Positions 48,628-64,000 of a DNA stretch of 64,000 nt are shown piece after piece. The first letter of the stretch is position 1, and each line of letters begins with the position of its first letter. Origin of the DNA: Hyalella azteca (lineage: Eukaryota > Arthropoda > Malacostraca > Amphipoda > Hyalellidae); assembly GCF_000764305.2 (NCBI RefSeq), contig NW_025931366.1, positions 149,070-213,069 on the forward strand. Reading direction: 5' to 3'. The notes under the pieces were generated by a model. That model was not told the origin of the DNA, made no database searches, and saw only the letters and a list, made by a program, of their open reading frames with translations. The position numbers were made by a program, and so were the translations under genes.

Positions 48628-49717
48628 ATTTAACTAACCTGAATGAATGCCAGTAACTTTAACTATGAATAACTTTTCTTAGAACTGGCTGTATATCAGC
48701 ATTAAAATATCATTTATGGATGTCAAACAGCATTGGCATAAAAACTTCTTGTGCGAGAGAACATTCCCCAATATTAATTTCCGTAGGGGAAAATTTTCAG
48801 CAAGTTTAGCAATTCAAGCATTTTTCAAAAAACCAAGGTACATTGTAAGAAATATATAATAATCACAAAGTTATCAATTATAGAGCTCACTAAATGGAGC
48901 ATAGCTTAATCCTTCAGCAACCACATTCTACCACATTACATCCACACCACATTGCTGAAATTTATTCATTGAAAAAATTGACAGGTGAAACTCCACCTGG
49001 TCATAGCACAGCCTGAAATCAAAGATGCAATGATGCATGATGTATTTGTTCTATCAGATGAAAGAGTTTGATGCATAAAGAAATATGGCAGTTAGAGAGG
49101 CAACATATAGGTATAGCTAGATGCTAGGCGTAATTATTTAATATCAGTAAGATAATGCACCAGTATAAAACATATCTCAACATTACATTTCTCCTAAAAG
49201 TAAATTGCATGACTAATATACATACTTGTTGTCAAATGAGATAAAGTATAGAGATACTGTTAGTTCAGGGGGAAAATCAAAGTTAAAATTCCACATATAT
49301 TATATAATAAACATTTCTTCACATTACAAACTTCATTGAAGTTGAATAATTCTACTAGATCCATATAGAAACTCAAAAAACAAGAACCACCAATAGAGGC
49401 TAACAATGAAGCTATTTTTTAGCTATAAGGCAATACATTTCTCTAAGATTTAACTAATTGATAATGTGCTTAACATTTATAGTTGAGCTATAGGATTCAT
49501 CTTGCCTGAGTGCAATGTCTACATATACTTAAGACAATTCAAGAATAATGATATATATAATGTCAAATGAGCCAATCAATACAAATAGAAGTGAAAGATC
49601 AAGATAGACAGTCTCCAGTTTCCCACTACAATGTTAAATTAAATTGATATCACAATTTTCTTCTTAAGAGGTCCAGTTGATGTTATTTATCATTTTCATT
49701 TTCAAAACAAATTAATA
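48628..49717. other. Non-coding stretch, no gene seen
   Basis: AT-rich; no exon seen. Confidence 0.35.
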
Positions 49718-49866
49718 CACTCATAAAAATGAGATAGACTTCATCCAAATATCAATGCACTTTTTGCCATTGAGTCATTGTGACCCAGTATGGCCCACTG
49801 AAAAGACATCAGTGCTAAGTAGCTCTCTGCTCATGCTGTGAGTAAGAATATGTCACTATTTAGACC
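49718..49866 (+). repeat. Snap-back family A copy
   Basis: CACTCATAAAAATGAG, ATCCAAATATCAATGCAC, GTGACCCAGTATGGCCC and GTCACTATTTAGACC follow the family order over nearly full length. Confidence 0.75.
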
Positions 49867-51436
49867 TAGTAATGCTATGAATTTGTGTAAAAAAATCCCA
49901 AATAACATGTAAAAATAATATATAATATGTATTATATTATAATAATATAATGTACATTATTATAATAATATCCATAGTAATATGATGTTCTCCTTTGGTT
50001 CTCATCTCTTCAGAGATACCAAAGATAGTTGACAAATACCAGCATGTTTGGCTCACAATAAGCATTTATTTATGGAGATAAAAGAAATACTCTGAATAAT
50101 AATAATAGCTCATTATAACTGTAATTGTAAAATAACAAAGTTTCTTTTAAATTTTTCTAAACAGAAATCACATGGCCATAAAATGTAACCACTTATTTGG
50201 CACAATTAAGAATAATCCTTGATCAACTTTAACCCTATTTACCTACTTATGATAGTTAAAACATTAATACACTCACATTTTCCTCACACATATATGGTTT
50301 ACCTTACTTTGTCATTATTTACATAGTACCTATTTTGCCTTATGGTGAGCACAGAAAAAGTGTGTACAATTTACTGCCTAACTATACATATATATATATA
50401 TATATATTCAATTATTAGAGATATAGGTTGTGCCATTGTAGTCATATAGAGCTCATCCCCTTATATCCAGTCTCATCTAGGTACCTACTACAGACTACTA
50501 ATTGCAGTTGAACCTGAAAGAAACAAAGTTCTATGACTATATATAGGCCTAGTCATCTTAATTCAAGAGGACAAAAACTAGCATAGGCGGGAGCCCTAGT
50601 GATAAACAAGAGATATTTGGGAACCAATTTATTTCTTATATCCTGATCTACTTCAAGATTTCATTCAATAGTTCATATAAATTATATTTTTCATGCTGTT
50701 ATTAATGATACTTGCTGGGCTACATATCATATGACCCAATCCCAATTCCAATAGCTGTAGCCTGTAGGTATGGCATTGGCAGGTCAAAAAAATAAAGTCT
50801 GTTTGCCACAATGAATTTATGACACTGACCAGTGAGCATTCACTCAGAAATCACTGATATCTTTTTCTCCTTTTCACATCAAAATGAAAATAATAGTGGT
50901 GAATGATGATACAAAAACTTTCTTGTTTGAATAATCATGAGAATGAGGAAACCCCTAACGGCCTAACCTGTCATGAAAAAATTTCAGAAGTTATATTTCA
51001 ACTAAATCTGTTTAATAGATCGTTTATATTGGAGGCCGGCAACCTATGAACTTTGGCGACATTTGTGTTAGTGCCATTGCAAGCGCAAGGTCTCGATGGA
51101 AGTTGGGAAACTGCCTTGACTTTGAGCTGCTATGGACACTGTAAGTCTATGTTCGGTGGAATGTGGATAACTTGAACTTTGATGTATAAAAAATCTTAGG
51201 AAATGCATATATACAGTTAAATAAGGTACTAAAACAAACAACAATCGCGTTATCATTATGACGCCGGTAGTCGCCTATCGAGAAATCTTCGAGAACGCGT
51301 CAGCTCTGTCTCAGACAAACGTCGGCAGCTGCTCAGCTGTTGTTTCTGTGGGACTGTGGAGCTAGGAGATTATTCTTTAACCCGCTTTTCATTTTTTACA
51401 TAAAATACCACATTAAAGAGCTATACAGGGCCTTAC
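49867..51436. other. Non-coding stretch with simple AT repeats
   Basis: A palindromic TAATAT-rich run lies at about 49915-49985 and a (TA)n run at about 50387-50407. If the 51.4-kb exon is real this is the beginning of its first intron. No other exon seen. Confidence 0.4.
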
Positions 51437-51544
51437 CTTTTCTGCACTGCCAACCGCTTTTGAAAGTGGTGGTTCGTCGGCATCTGTGAGAGGCAATTTT
51501 GCCATTTTCTCAGAAAGCTCGGCTTCTTTCGCCTTGTCAGACAT
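51437..51544 (-). CDS. Unrecognised protein, first coding exon (36 codons)
   Basis: The ATG at 51544 has a good context (AAGC before ATG, A at -3). It opens a charged N-terminus MSDKAKEAELSEKMAKLPLT continuing to DADEPPLSKAVGSAEK. The donor is strong, AAAG|GTAAGG, so the exon gives exactly 36 codons in phase 0. An Asp/Glu/Lys-rich start with no signal peptide suggests a cytosolic or nuclear protein. The phase matches the acceptor of the 20.2-20.7 kb exon on the same strand, which also starts with acidic Ser-rich residues; a single gene with a roughly 31-kb first intron would fit but is not proven. The sequence upstream has no TATA box. I do not recognise the family. Confidence 0.62.
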
Positions 51545-52448
51545 GCTTACGATCGATGCACAACCTCACCACGTAAGGGCAAACGCCAAACTAAGGCACT
51601 GTCTTTGAAATCTGAATGAAGCGTCGTGCTGAGACGTTGTCAGAAAAAGTACATAGGATTTACGAAAGTTAGTGAGTATAAGCTAACATTGTGATTAATG
51701 ATGAAGGTACATTACATTATAACGAACAATTTAAGCGCTACAAGAACGTTATATTCAAAGTTAGTTGTTACTCCATAACAATTCGTAGGCGAAAACAATT
51801 GTATTCCCTAGCTGATTTCTTATAGTTAGTCCTAAATCAGGAGAAGAATACATATGTAATCGGCTTTCATCTCAATTTTTTACAGAATAAAACTACATAC
51901 GCACGTGGACATGGTGACCATAAAGTATACGTTAAAGTTGATGAACAGCTAAGGTAGTATAGTTGATGAAGTATCAGAAGGAAGAGGCGATTCCGTCGTC
52001 GGTCAAGGGCAACGAACGCGTAAAAACTGTCTCAAAAAGTAAAATACTACCTGAAGGTAAATATAAAATGATGACATCGAGCATAAGTGAGAAGAAACTG
52101 CTACGATAAAATGAAATGACTATCGGTACACCTTTCAGCCTGTCGGTGACTAGTCGAGATTTTTCTAGTGTTAAAAATAAATAACTAATGAGGATTAAAA
52201 GATGTTCTTCCTACTGAGATGAAATTTGTTTTTCGCTACCGTGGGATTCGCTTATCGGAAATAACGTCATGTAAATGTAATTTAATCAGGAAAATAATAT
52301 GCTTTTAAAAATTGCTCTTTTTAAAGACAACACTTCTAAAGAATCCAGTGTCTCCGATGTTACACATGTAGAATGAATTTCTAATTTTATTATCAAATAT
52401 TAAAAAATTAATTTCAAATTTTATTTTTACAATTTAAACAAATTTAAA
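51545..52448. other. Upstream flank of the 51.5-kb exon
   Basis: Would hold the 5' UTR and promoter of the minus-strand exon; I see no TATA box or known motif cluster. AT-rich beyond about 51700. Confidence 0.35.
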
Positions 52449-52752
52449 TTTTTCAAAATTATTTATTCTGGCAATTGATACATGCATTGTCTCTGACTTT
52501 ACAAAAGTGTGCAAAATTTCAGATCGATTGGACAGGTAGAAGTGTGTTAAAATCGTTTATAAGATGTATGTAGCAGACAATTTTTTTTCAATTTGTTTAA
52601 TTTCATAAATAAAATTTTATTAATTTTCAAAATTATTTATTCTGTCAATTGATTCATGCATTGTCTCTAACTTTACGCAAGTGTGCAAAATTTCAGATAG
52701 ATTGGATAAGTAGAAGTGTGTTAAATTTCGATTATAAGATTTGTGGCAGACA
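52449..52752. repeat. About 174-bp tandem duplication
   Basis: TTTCAAAATTATTTATTCTG, GCATTGTCTCT, GTGTGCAAAATTTCAGAT and GTAGAAGTGTGTTAAA recur in order, starting at about 52451 and 52625, each ending in GCAGACAA. Confidence 0.85.
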
Positions 52753-53032
52753 AACAAACAACAAGAAGTGAAGTTAAAGAGAAGTGTTGTAAAAGTTAAT
52801 AACATCATAATTATATCAATCTTACGGCTCTTATTTATTTTAATTGAACGTATAATTTTATTCAAGAGTTTGGCCCATGATACTTATGATGGTAGGTGTA
52901 GAGTTGAATTCAACTCAAAATGTTTCTTAACCAAGTAGCCGTACAAATGAAAAAGTATGCAAAGTCATTATTTAAGAAATTTGCGTAATTTAAAAGTATT
53001 GTTATTGACGCAAACTCATCCATTCTACTCGT
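52753..53032. other. Non-coding spacer, no gene seen
   Basis: AT-rich. Confidence 0.3.
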
Positions 53033-53175
53033 GTCTTTTTAGCGCATTTTCTCATATATAAAAAAAAAGCGCTATTGTGCTCGTCATGTCCGTCCGTCCG
53101 TCCGTGATTTCACGTTTTCGTCCACGAGAAAATGCAGTGTCACTCACTGCAGTGAGTACTGAGTTATATTTTTTT
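53033..53175. repeat. Dispersed family D, copy 2
   Basis: TTTTTAGCGCATTTTCTCAT, GCGCTATTGTGCTCGTCATG, GTCCGTCCGTC, GAGAAAATGCA and the palindrome ACTCACTGCAGTGAGT (53142-53157), in the same order and orientation as 15872-16033. It is about 20 bp shorter in the middle. Confidence 0.78.
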
Positions 53176-54143
53176 ACACATGAGCTGGAGCATTGCACAA
53201 AAACCTCTGAAAATAAAACTTGACTTTACCCGAAACTTTTTCTTTTCCCGACTTCTTTCTTAAAATTAATTTATATGTCATGTGTTGTAGCTGTTGGCAG
53301 CACATGTTTCTTTTGGGTGATAGCTTCCTATTCAGTTGTAATATATTTCAGGAATAATTGTGCGATCACAGTATAGTACTAGAATTGAAAGTTAAGGTCA
53401 ACATCATGACCGTAATGATAGTTCCCCGTCAATATTATGTTTAGCGTTCAACCTTACTGCGCAATACTTGTTTAGCGTTCAAACAATATTGCACCATATC
53501 TCGTTTTTTTTTTAAATTTTGATTGTAATATTTTCAACCCGTAAATTAAGCCAAAACGCACACGTCGATATGCTTTATCGTTTTATGCCTATCAGTTCAC
53601 TTCGTACTGTATTATTACATTCTTATTTTTAAGACATAAAACGAAACATATCATTTCATCCAGTCGCACATTGATGAAGCTTGAGGTACCTTGGATTGAT
53701 TTTGGGTAAGTTAATACGTTTTGTAGAAGAGAAGACAGTCTAGAGAGACAAGCATGACAAATGTGATCATTGTGTTGCCAGCTGCACACAAATGAAATCT
53801 GAATTATTCGCATCAGAAAATTTATACCATTAAACTCAAGTCATTAATAGGAGCAGCACCTAGTCTCAGGCGGTAGGTAAAGATTCCCTCTATCAAGGTA
53901 AGGTTCAAATGTATTCAAAATTCCAAACAACATCTAGATTATCACATAATCACAAAAAATTACCAATATCTCCACATTTGATGAAAAGAATGCAAGATTC
54001 TATATAAATTTAACGTATGACAAGAAGTCGTCTATACACGGCAAGGTTATATTTAAATATGGCATTAAGTTACTGTTTCCTTGTTCGAAGTTGAGATTTT
54101 TCCTGGTATCGATGTACACAGGGAATAAATTCCATGGAAATTT
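53176..54143. other. Non-coding stretch, no gene seen
   Basis: AT-rich; no exon seen. Confidence 0.35.
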
Positions 54144-54216
54144 CCTTAGTTATTGGGGAGAAAGAATTCCTTAGTTATTGGGGAGAAAGAATTCCTTAGT
54201 TATTGGGGAGAAAGAA
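54144..54216. repeat. 25-bp tandem repeat, 3 units
   Basis: CCTTAGTTATTGGGGAGAAA plus GAATT repeats at 54144, 54169 and 54194, identical except in the last bases. Confidence 0.93.
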
Positions 54217-54434
54217 AACGAACAAAGGAGTGGAGAATTTAGTATGGCGCTCAGGCAGCCACTGAACACGGCTATTATACTGCTCACTCAGTAGGATTTC
54301 TTACCATGCTGTTATGATAACTACAATAGCAAGGTAAAATATCTAAAAGCTCTAGTTAACTAAAATCTCTTGCTAATTGACGAGCCCTTGTTCTTCAAAA
54401 GTAGGTTACAACTTGAATTTATAGAAACCTATAT

Positions 54435-54645
54435 TATGCACGGTAGTCCCGGTACATGGAGTGGTCCTAGATGCCTCTATTATGCACGGTAGTTGCGGTA
54501 CATGGAGTGGTCCTAGATGCCTCTATGATGCAAGACAGTCCCGGTACATGGAGTGGTCCTAGATGCCTCTATGATGTACGGTAGTCCCGGTACATGGAGT
54601 GGTCCTAGATGCCTCTATGATGCACGGTAGTCCCGGTACATGAAG
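54435..54645. repeat. 46-bp tandem repeat, 5 units
   Basis: TATGCACGGTAGTCCCGGTA, CATGGAGTGGTCCTAGATGC, CTCTAT; units begin at 54435, 54481, 54527, 54573 and 54619. The last unit ends early (CATGAAGACG). Confidence 0.93.
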
Positions 54646-55946
54646 ACGTTCTACATGCATCCAGAATACACGTTGCTCCCCAGTAATTTTCCGGACCTTT
54701 TTAAACTGCTCTTAAAATACACGTAGGAAAGCTGAACACAAAAATAAACGATACTATGTGATGAATCATAAGCGATACACACGCTTTGTAAATTAATCTT
54801 TATTCTTTGTTAAGTTGTTAATCACAAAGTCTATAATGCGCATAGACGAGCCAGAGAATAAATAGTTTGAAGTAATGTCATTCTCGTACTCACTACATTC
54901 AAGGAGCAAATAATAGCGTTAAACGTCGAATAAAAAAGCATGGGATAAAATTGTACTGACTATTATAAAAACCATTTCCCGATCGCTACTGGAAATAAAA
55001 TTGTTAATAACACAAGCAACAATGAAGCAGGCATAAGATAATTACAGTGTACAGGAATACTAACTATACGACAAGGTAAAAAACACAGAACTAATTCTCC
55101 ACAGTGGCATAGCTAAACTAGTATTCCTTACATTTCCCCAAATAATTTAAACTTATCGGTCAGTCAAGGCATTACAACCGAGTTATCAAAAGTCAACCAT
55201 ACACTGCAGGTTTTCAAGGTTTGAATGAAACAATGGAAAACTGATAAATTGTACGGCTACAGCGAAACCATATAAGGTTGTCGTGATGGAGCCAGTTGCA
55301 ACCTACAGAGAGATACAGTTCAGTTGAAGAATACGATAAAACATGTAAATTTCAAGTAAGACAACACTGATTAAATCTCTCTTGATACACTGGAAAGCTT
55401 CTGGAGATTCACATCTTAGGTTTGAACAGCGGCTTTAGTGGCTAAAGCCTCTGCAGAGCAGACAAGGAATGTTTTAATTTTTTAAATCATTCTAATTTCA
55501 CAGGATTGCGTTTTCAATTACATTCGTCAAAGCATTGCATATAGAATCGAAGTGTACGGAAAACGAGTGCAAAACATTTGCAAACCAACGATAGCTGGAA
55601 CATTTCGTTATTTCATGTGTCGTAATTAACATCGAATTTTGCGACCTGCCCGATCAACTGGCAGAATATTTGAACGAGTGAAAAGAAGCAACGAACCAGA
55701 GCAGGATTTGCACTATTGCTATTCAACTGATCCGGTCAGTCTTAGGCTAAGAAAAATAAACACAAATCTACACAACTTTCAACCAACCATATTGCCAACA
55801 CACGATATCTAGAAATACGAATTATGGTAGAGGTAGTAGCTAACCTAGTTTATTGGTGCTTCCATTAAGACTACTTCATACAGAATACTATTCATACAAA
55901 TGCTACATAAAAGAGTTGTTCGCCACCACCAAGTGGTGGAAGGGTT
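54646..55946. other. Non-coding stretch, no gene seen
   Basis: AT-rich; no exon seen. Confidence 0.35.
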
Positions 55947-56125
55947 CAGAGGCCGTACTATCAAGACTTACGTAAGTAAACGTAGCAGACAACGTACATG
56001 TAGCGCCCTATATACACGTAGCGGCTGATTTCTCGTATGCCATTGGTGGGTTTACCACTAGAACCCATTGGTGATTGGCTGACGGAGGTACGAACTTTTA
56101 AGTATTTTTGATAGTACAGCCCCAG
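55947..56125. mobile_element. MITE family B, copy 3 (179 bp, best preserved)
   Basis: The left end CAGAGGCCGTACTATCAAG and the right end TTTTGATAGTACAGCCCCAG are terminal inverted repeats. The interior has GCGGCTGATTTCTCGTATGC, ATTGGTGGGTTTA and GTGATTGGCTGACGGAGGTA, shared with the copies at 39.6 and 44.7 kb. Confidence 0.78.
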
Positions 56126-56615
56126 GCGTCGAGTGCGCAGGCTGGCGTGAAGAATAAATGAAGAATAAATATCTCTGAGAGACGAAAAAAAGCGACACTG
56201 AGCCTTATGGCTGACGTGACAGCTTCATAAGAGGAGTTAAAAGTATATGATAAATGCACATCTATCAATTGTTATTAATGGAACTTTTCAACAAGGACGC
56301 GGGTAAGGATAGGAGAACAGCAACGAAAACACTCGAAGAACTGGCTGTTTTCAAGACAAGTGTGTCGCCGCACGAGAGACTGAAGAGGAGTTCGAGAAAT
56401 TTTACCTCTGAATAGTTATTCGAAATTTCAATAATAGAACATAAGTTATTCTAAAAAAAGAGGTTGTTGGCAACTAAAAAAACTACTTTAGTGTATTTCT
56501 TAACGGGAAATGTCAGTATCAATAAAAGCTAATCGTCAAGACTTAGTACATATATTATTGCTTCAAAATGCTCTAAATCGACAAAAAATACAGGATTATT
56601 CTTAATGATGGACCC
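56126..56615. other. Non-coding stretch, no gene seen
   Basis: No exon seen. Confidence 0.3.
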
Positions 56616-56807
56616 AATTTAATAAATTCGTATTTATTCAAGTATAAATTCAAGAAGAATTTGAATTCAAGTATCAATGAATTGATACTTACGAAATTAA
56701 TACATTCGAATTTAATAAATTCGTATTTACTCAAGTATAAATTCAAAAAGAATTTGAATTCAAGTATCAATGAATTGATACTTAAATAAATACGAATTTA
56801 TTAAATT
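56616..56807. repeat. 192-bp palindromic AT-rich element with perfect 21-bp arms
   Basis: The sequence at 56616-56636 (starting AATTTAATAAATTCG) is the exact complement of 56787-56807. Inside, AAGTATCAATGAATTGATACTT occurs twice and is itself nearly palindromic, and the left arm recurs at 56709. It is both tandem and inverted. Confidence 0.85.
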
Positions 56808-58632
56808 AGGTAGGTATTTCATTTAGAATTACTCTGTACTCTACTGCAAAAATATACTTCCAGTTCTCTACTAGTTAATTCAGAATATAGGATATAAAAC
56901 AATAGCAAAACGCAGGACTTAAGCCAGTCTTACAAATGAAAAATCAAATATTTACTAGCAACGATGGAAAATTATAAAATTGTGTTTAAAAATTTTTTTA
57001 ATAAAATCTATGATTCAATCGCAGATCTTTAAAGAACACTATTACCAAAATTACCCACATACTCAACTCAGAATTGGGCTTAAAAATCAAGCAAATCAAA
57101 CACAAACTTGAAGCTTGGAAAAATTATCGCCAAAGAATAATATAAATGACTCAAGATATCAAGTATTAACTAGGTAATTAACGACTCAATTATCAATCGC
57201 TCAATTAAATATCAAAACCAATTAATGACCACGGAGTGAAGACAGTCAAGGAAACGAGATTACGGCGATAGTTCATTCCTGTGCGCAGTCACTAGCTCAT
57301 GACATCGACATTTTATTGTAAAAAAATTTCATCGCGTTGCGTGATGAGAAAAAGCCATAAAAATTCTACCAATACGTTATAACACAACATCATCATCCAA
57401 TTCGTGAATGGTAAATATTTTAAAGGCAAATGTTTGTCTTCAAGTTTCGAATAGTTTTCGACCAAATGATGTTAAGTGTTTCAAATAACTTACCTAGGCA
57501 ACAAAATTGGCACTATCAATACACGTTAATTGCGGGGCCAAATCATTTGACCGTTATAGGTCCAGACAGGAAGCCAAGCGTTACATAGTTCTTGCAACAC
57601 TTGTAAATAGATTTTGTAACGCTTTATAATAGTTCTTGTAAGATATGCACATAGCCTTCAATTACTTGCAGTTGTAGTTCATGTTACAGCTCGATATCGC
57701 GGTAAATTTTCACATAGACTGAAAATCGCGGAAAATTTTCACATTACTGAAACTTATGCGGATTGAGATTCACGATATAGTGAGATCAGAACTTTTATAG
57801 ATCAAAATAATTCGAGATGGTATAGTTACACTGAAAAACGTGATATATTGAGATAAAGATTGTAACCAAACGCATGTCTGAGTGGTGAGCGTTGTCCAGG
57901 TCGAGGCAGAAGTAAATCATAATTCGAGGTACAAGTGGCTACTTACAGATCATGTAAAAACTGCAAATGCAGGTTGTTACTTGCAGCCAATGCATACTTA
58001 TAGTTAATGAAATAACTGGCAGTTCTGGGAATTTATGTAATTACAAGCAGAACATTTATAACATGAAGCAAATGTTTTTACTTGCAACAAACGAAATAAG
58101 TGGCAGTAGGCGAAATATTGTATGAAATTTCAGACTACAAACTTTGTACAGCATGATTACTGAAGTTCTCCAAACTTTAAAGAGACAACACCTGAACAAT
58201 TCGCACGTTCGATAACTCAAAAGCTGTAATGATCCTTGAAGCAAAAATTAACTCTACATAACCACAATAAAAATCACCTAAATTCAGAGGTCACTGCGTT
58301 GTCAACAACAAACGGAGAGCAGGAACACTGCATTCAAATTAAATATTATTCCATGTAATTGAGGCTTTTGATAATCCTGAAGAAAGCTTGAGGGGAACAT
58401 CCTTGAAATAAATGCCAGTCTGCGAGTGGAATATTCGCTCAGGGTCGGTGAAATTGCGGAAAAATTAAATACAACAGGCAATTAGTTTGGCATGAAATAT
58501 AGCATAAGAACATTGTATCTGTGATCACGGATAAAAGTTTGAGCAGGTTCTAAGAGAGGTAGTTTTAAGGGACATCAAACAGTTTACTGGCCGGGGTGAG
58601 GATAATGAAGGGGAGTTTGCAGTAGAAAAAGC
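56808..58632. other. Non-coding stretch 3' of the thioesterase gene
   Basis: AT-rich. AAATTTTCACAT repeats near 57705 and 57730. I found no clear poly(A) signal for the thioesterase gene close to its stop. Confidence 0.35.
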
Positions 58633-58751
58633 CAGACAACAGAGAGAGGCTATCAGTGGATAACAGAGAGGCCCTCAGCAGACAACAGAGAGGCCCTCAG
58701 CAGACAACAGAGAGGCCCTCAGCAGACAACAGAGAGGCCCTCAGCAGACAA
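58633..58751. repeat. 22-bp minisatellite 3' of the thioesterase stop
   Basis: GACAACAGAGAGGCCCTCAG plus CA repeats about five times. The array ends 57 bp from the stop codon of the thioesterase gene, so it would lie in the 3' UTR or immediate flank. Confidence 0.93.
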
Positions 58752-58807
58752 GACAAGCCTCCCAAAAGATGGCGCTGGTCAACTGCTTGATGTTAGCAGA
58801 GCAGTTC

Positions 58808-63466
<4,659 letters not shown>

Positions 63467-64000
63467 CTGAAAAACAAGGCAAATAAATGATCTAGCCTCT
63501 GTTTCAATTTGTAAATATATCCCTACCAATATTGCCAGCTGCAGTTTTAGAATTATTTCATGAATTATGAAGAAGAAATAGCAAAAACGGTTAGATTTTC
63601 TAATTAGTGCATTATTTAACTGCAAAATCAAGTTCAGTTACAATTGAAAACCTAGATAAAGTTTGTAAACATCACATAAGCAAGTTGATAAGATATCAAC
63701 CCAGGTTTGATTCCCAATGAAGACAACTTCATCTGGGAAGCTTAGCTCATGGTCAACTCAGCCATTCATCAAATTCTGGTTGATAAATGAGTAGGTATAG
63801 TACCTGGCTAGTCCAAGGTGTTAGTAATGCAAAAATAATTCTGGCAGGTCAGTGAGCCATTGATGGTTGTGGAAATACCAGTGGCATTGGAGCTTGTAAA
63901 AACTGACCTATCACCCCTCCTTTACGTAGTTGCCATTACCAGGATGGACAATTACAACAACATATGATATTAGATAAGATAAGCTACTTTCCCCAAGCAA
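63467..64000. other. Thioesterase intron, runs off the right edge
   Basis: No first coding exon could be found here, so it lies further right. Confidence 0.55.

Overview
The window is animal nuclear DNA, most likely from an arthropod with a large, AT-rich, repeat-dense genome. Genes are split by long introns with canonical GT/AG borders, and there are no operons or ribosome binding sites. Small DNA transposons and minisatellites fill most of the non-coding sequence. The one gene recognised with confidence, an acyl-protein thioesterase, carries motifs shared with insect homologues (NAGF before MPSWFDL, and VVPYKFGQ). I cannot name the species; a crustacean is a guess.

Right end, about 58.8-64 kb, minus strand: the last six coding exons of an acyl-protein thioesterase / lysophospholipase (LYPLA1/2 family). 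All splice junctions keep frame, giving 202 residues with the whole Ser-Asp-His triad. The first coding exon lies beyond the right edge. Two of its exon borders have been copied locally by short tandem duplications, and a 22-bp minisatellite sits just 3' of its stop codon.

Middle and left, minus strand: three exon-like open frames with good splice signals are not recognised. They are a 36-codon ATG exon (51437-51544), a 175-codon internal exon with phase 0 at both ends (20196-20720), and a 376-codon Ser-rich frame (2132-3259). They may belong to one or more long genes running right to left. A promoter-like cluster at about 29.8 kb (three perfect TGACGTCA sites, an inverted CCAAT box, a GC box and a TATA-like stretch, in minus-strand order) could be an internal promoter.

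Mobile DNA: one 1-kb mariner-type element with terminal inverted repeats, TA flanks and a broken transposase (9527-10527); a 211-bp MITE (41768-41978); a dispersed MITE family with GGCCGTACTATCAAAA-type ends, one of whose ends has been amplified into a satellite; a seven-copy snap-back family with TTGTCCAAATAG ends; a two-copy family with a conserved 16-bp palindrome; a possible tRNA-derived SINE head; and two copies of a motif resembling a hammerhead-ribozyme core. About twenty tandem arrays with periods of 12 to 174 bp are spread across the window.

I see no CRISPR array, rRNA, confident tRNA, prokaryotic gene cluster or viral gene, and nothing that amounts to a clear new multi-gene system. 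The most original signals are the CRE-cluster promoter, the MITE-to-satellite conversion and the hammerhead-like motif.
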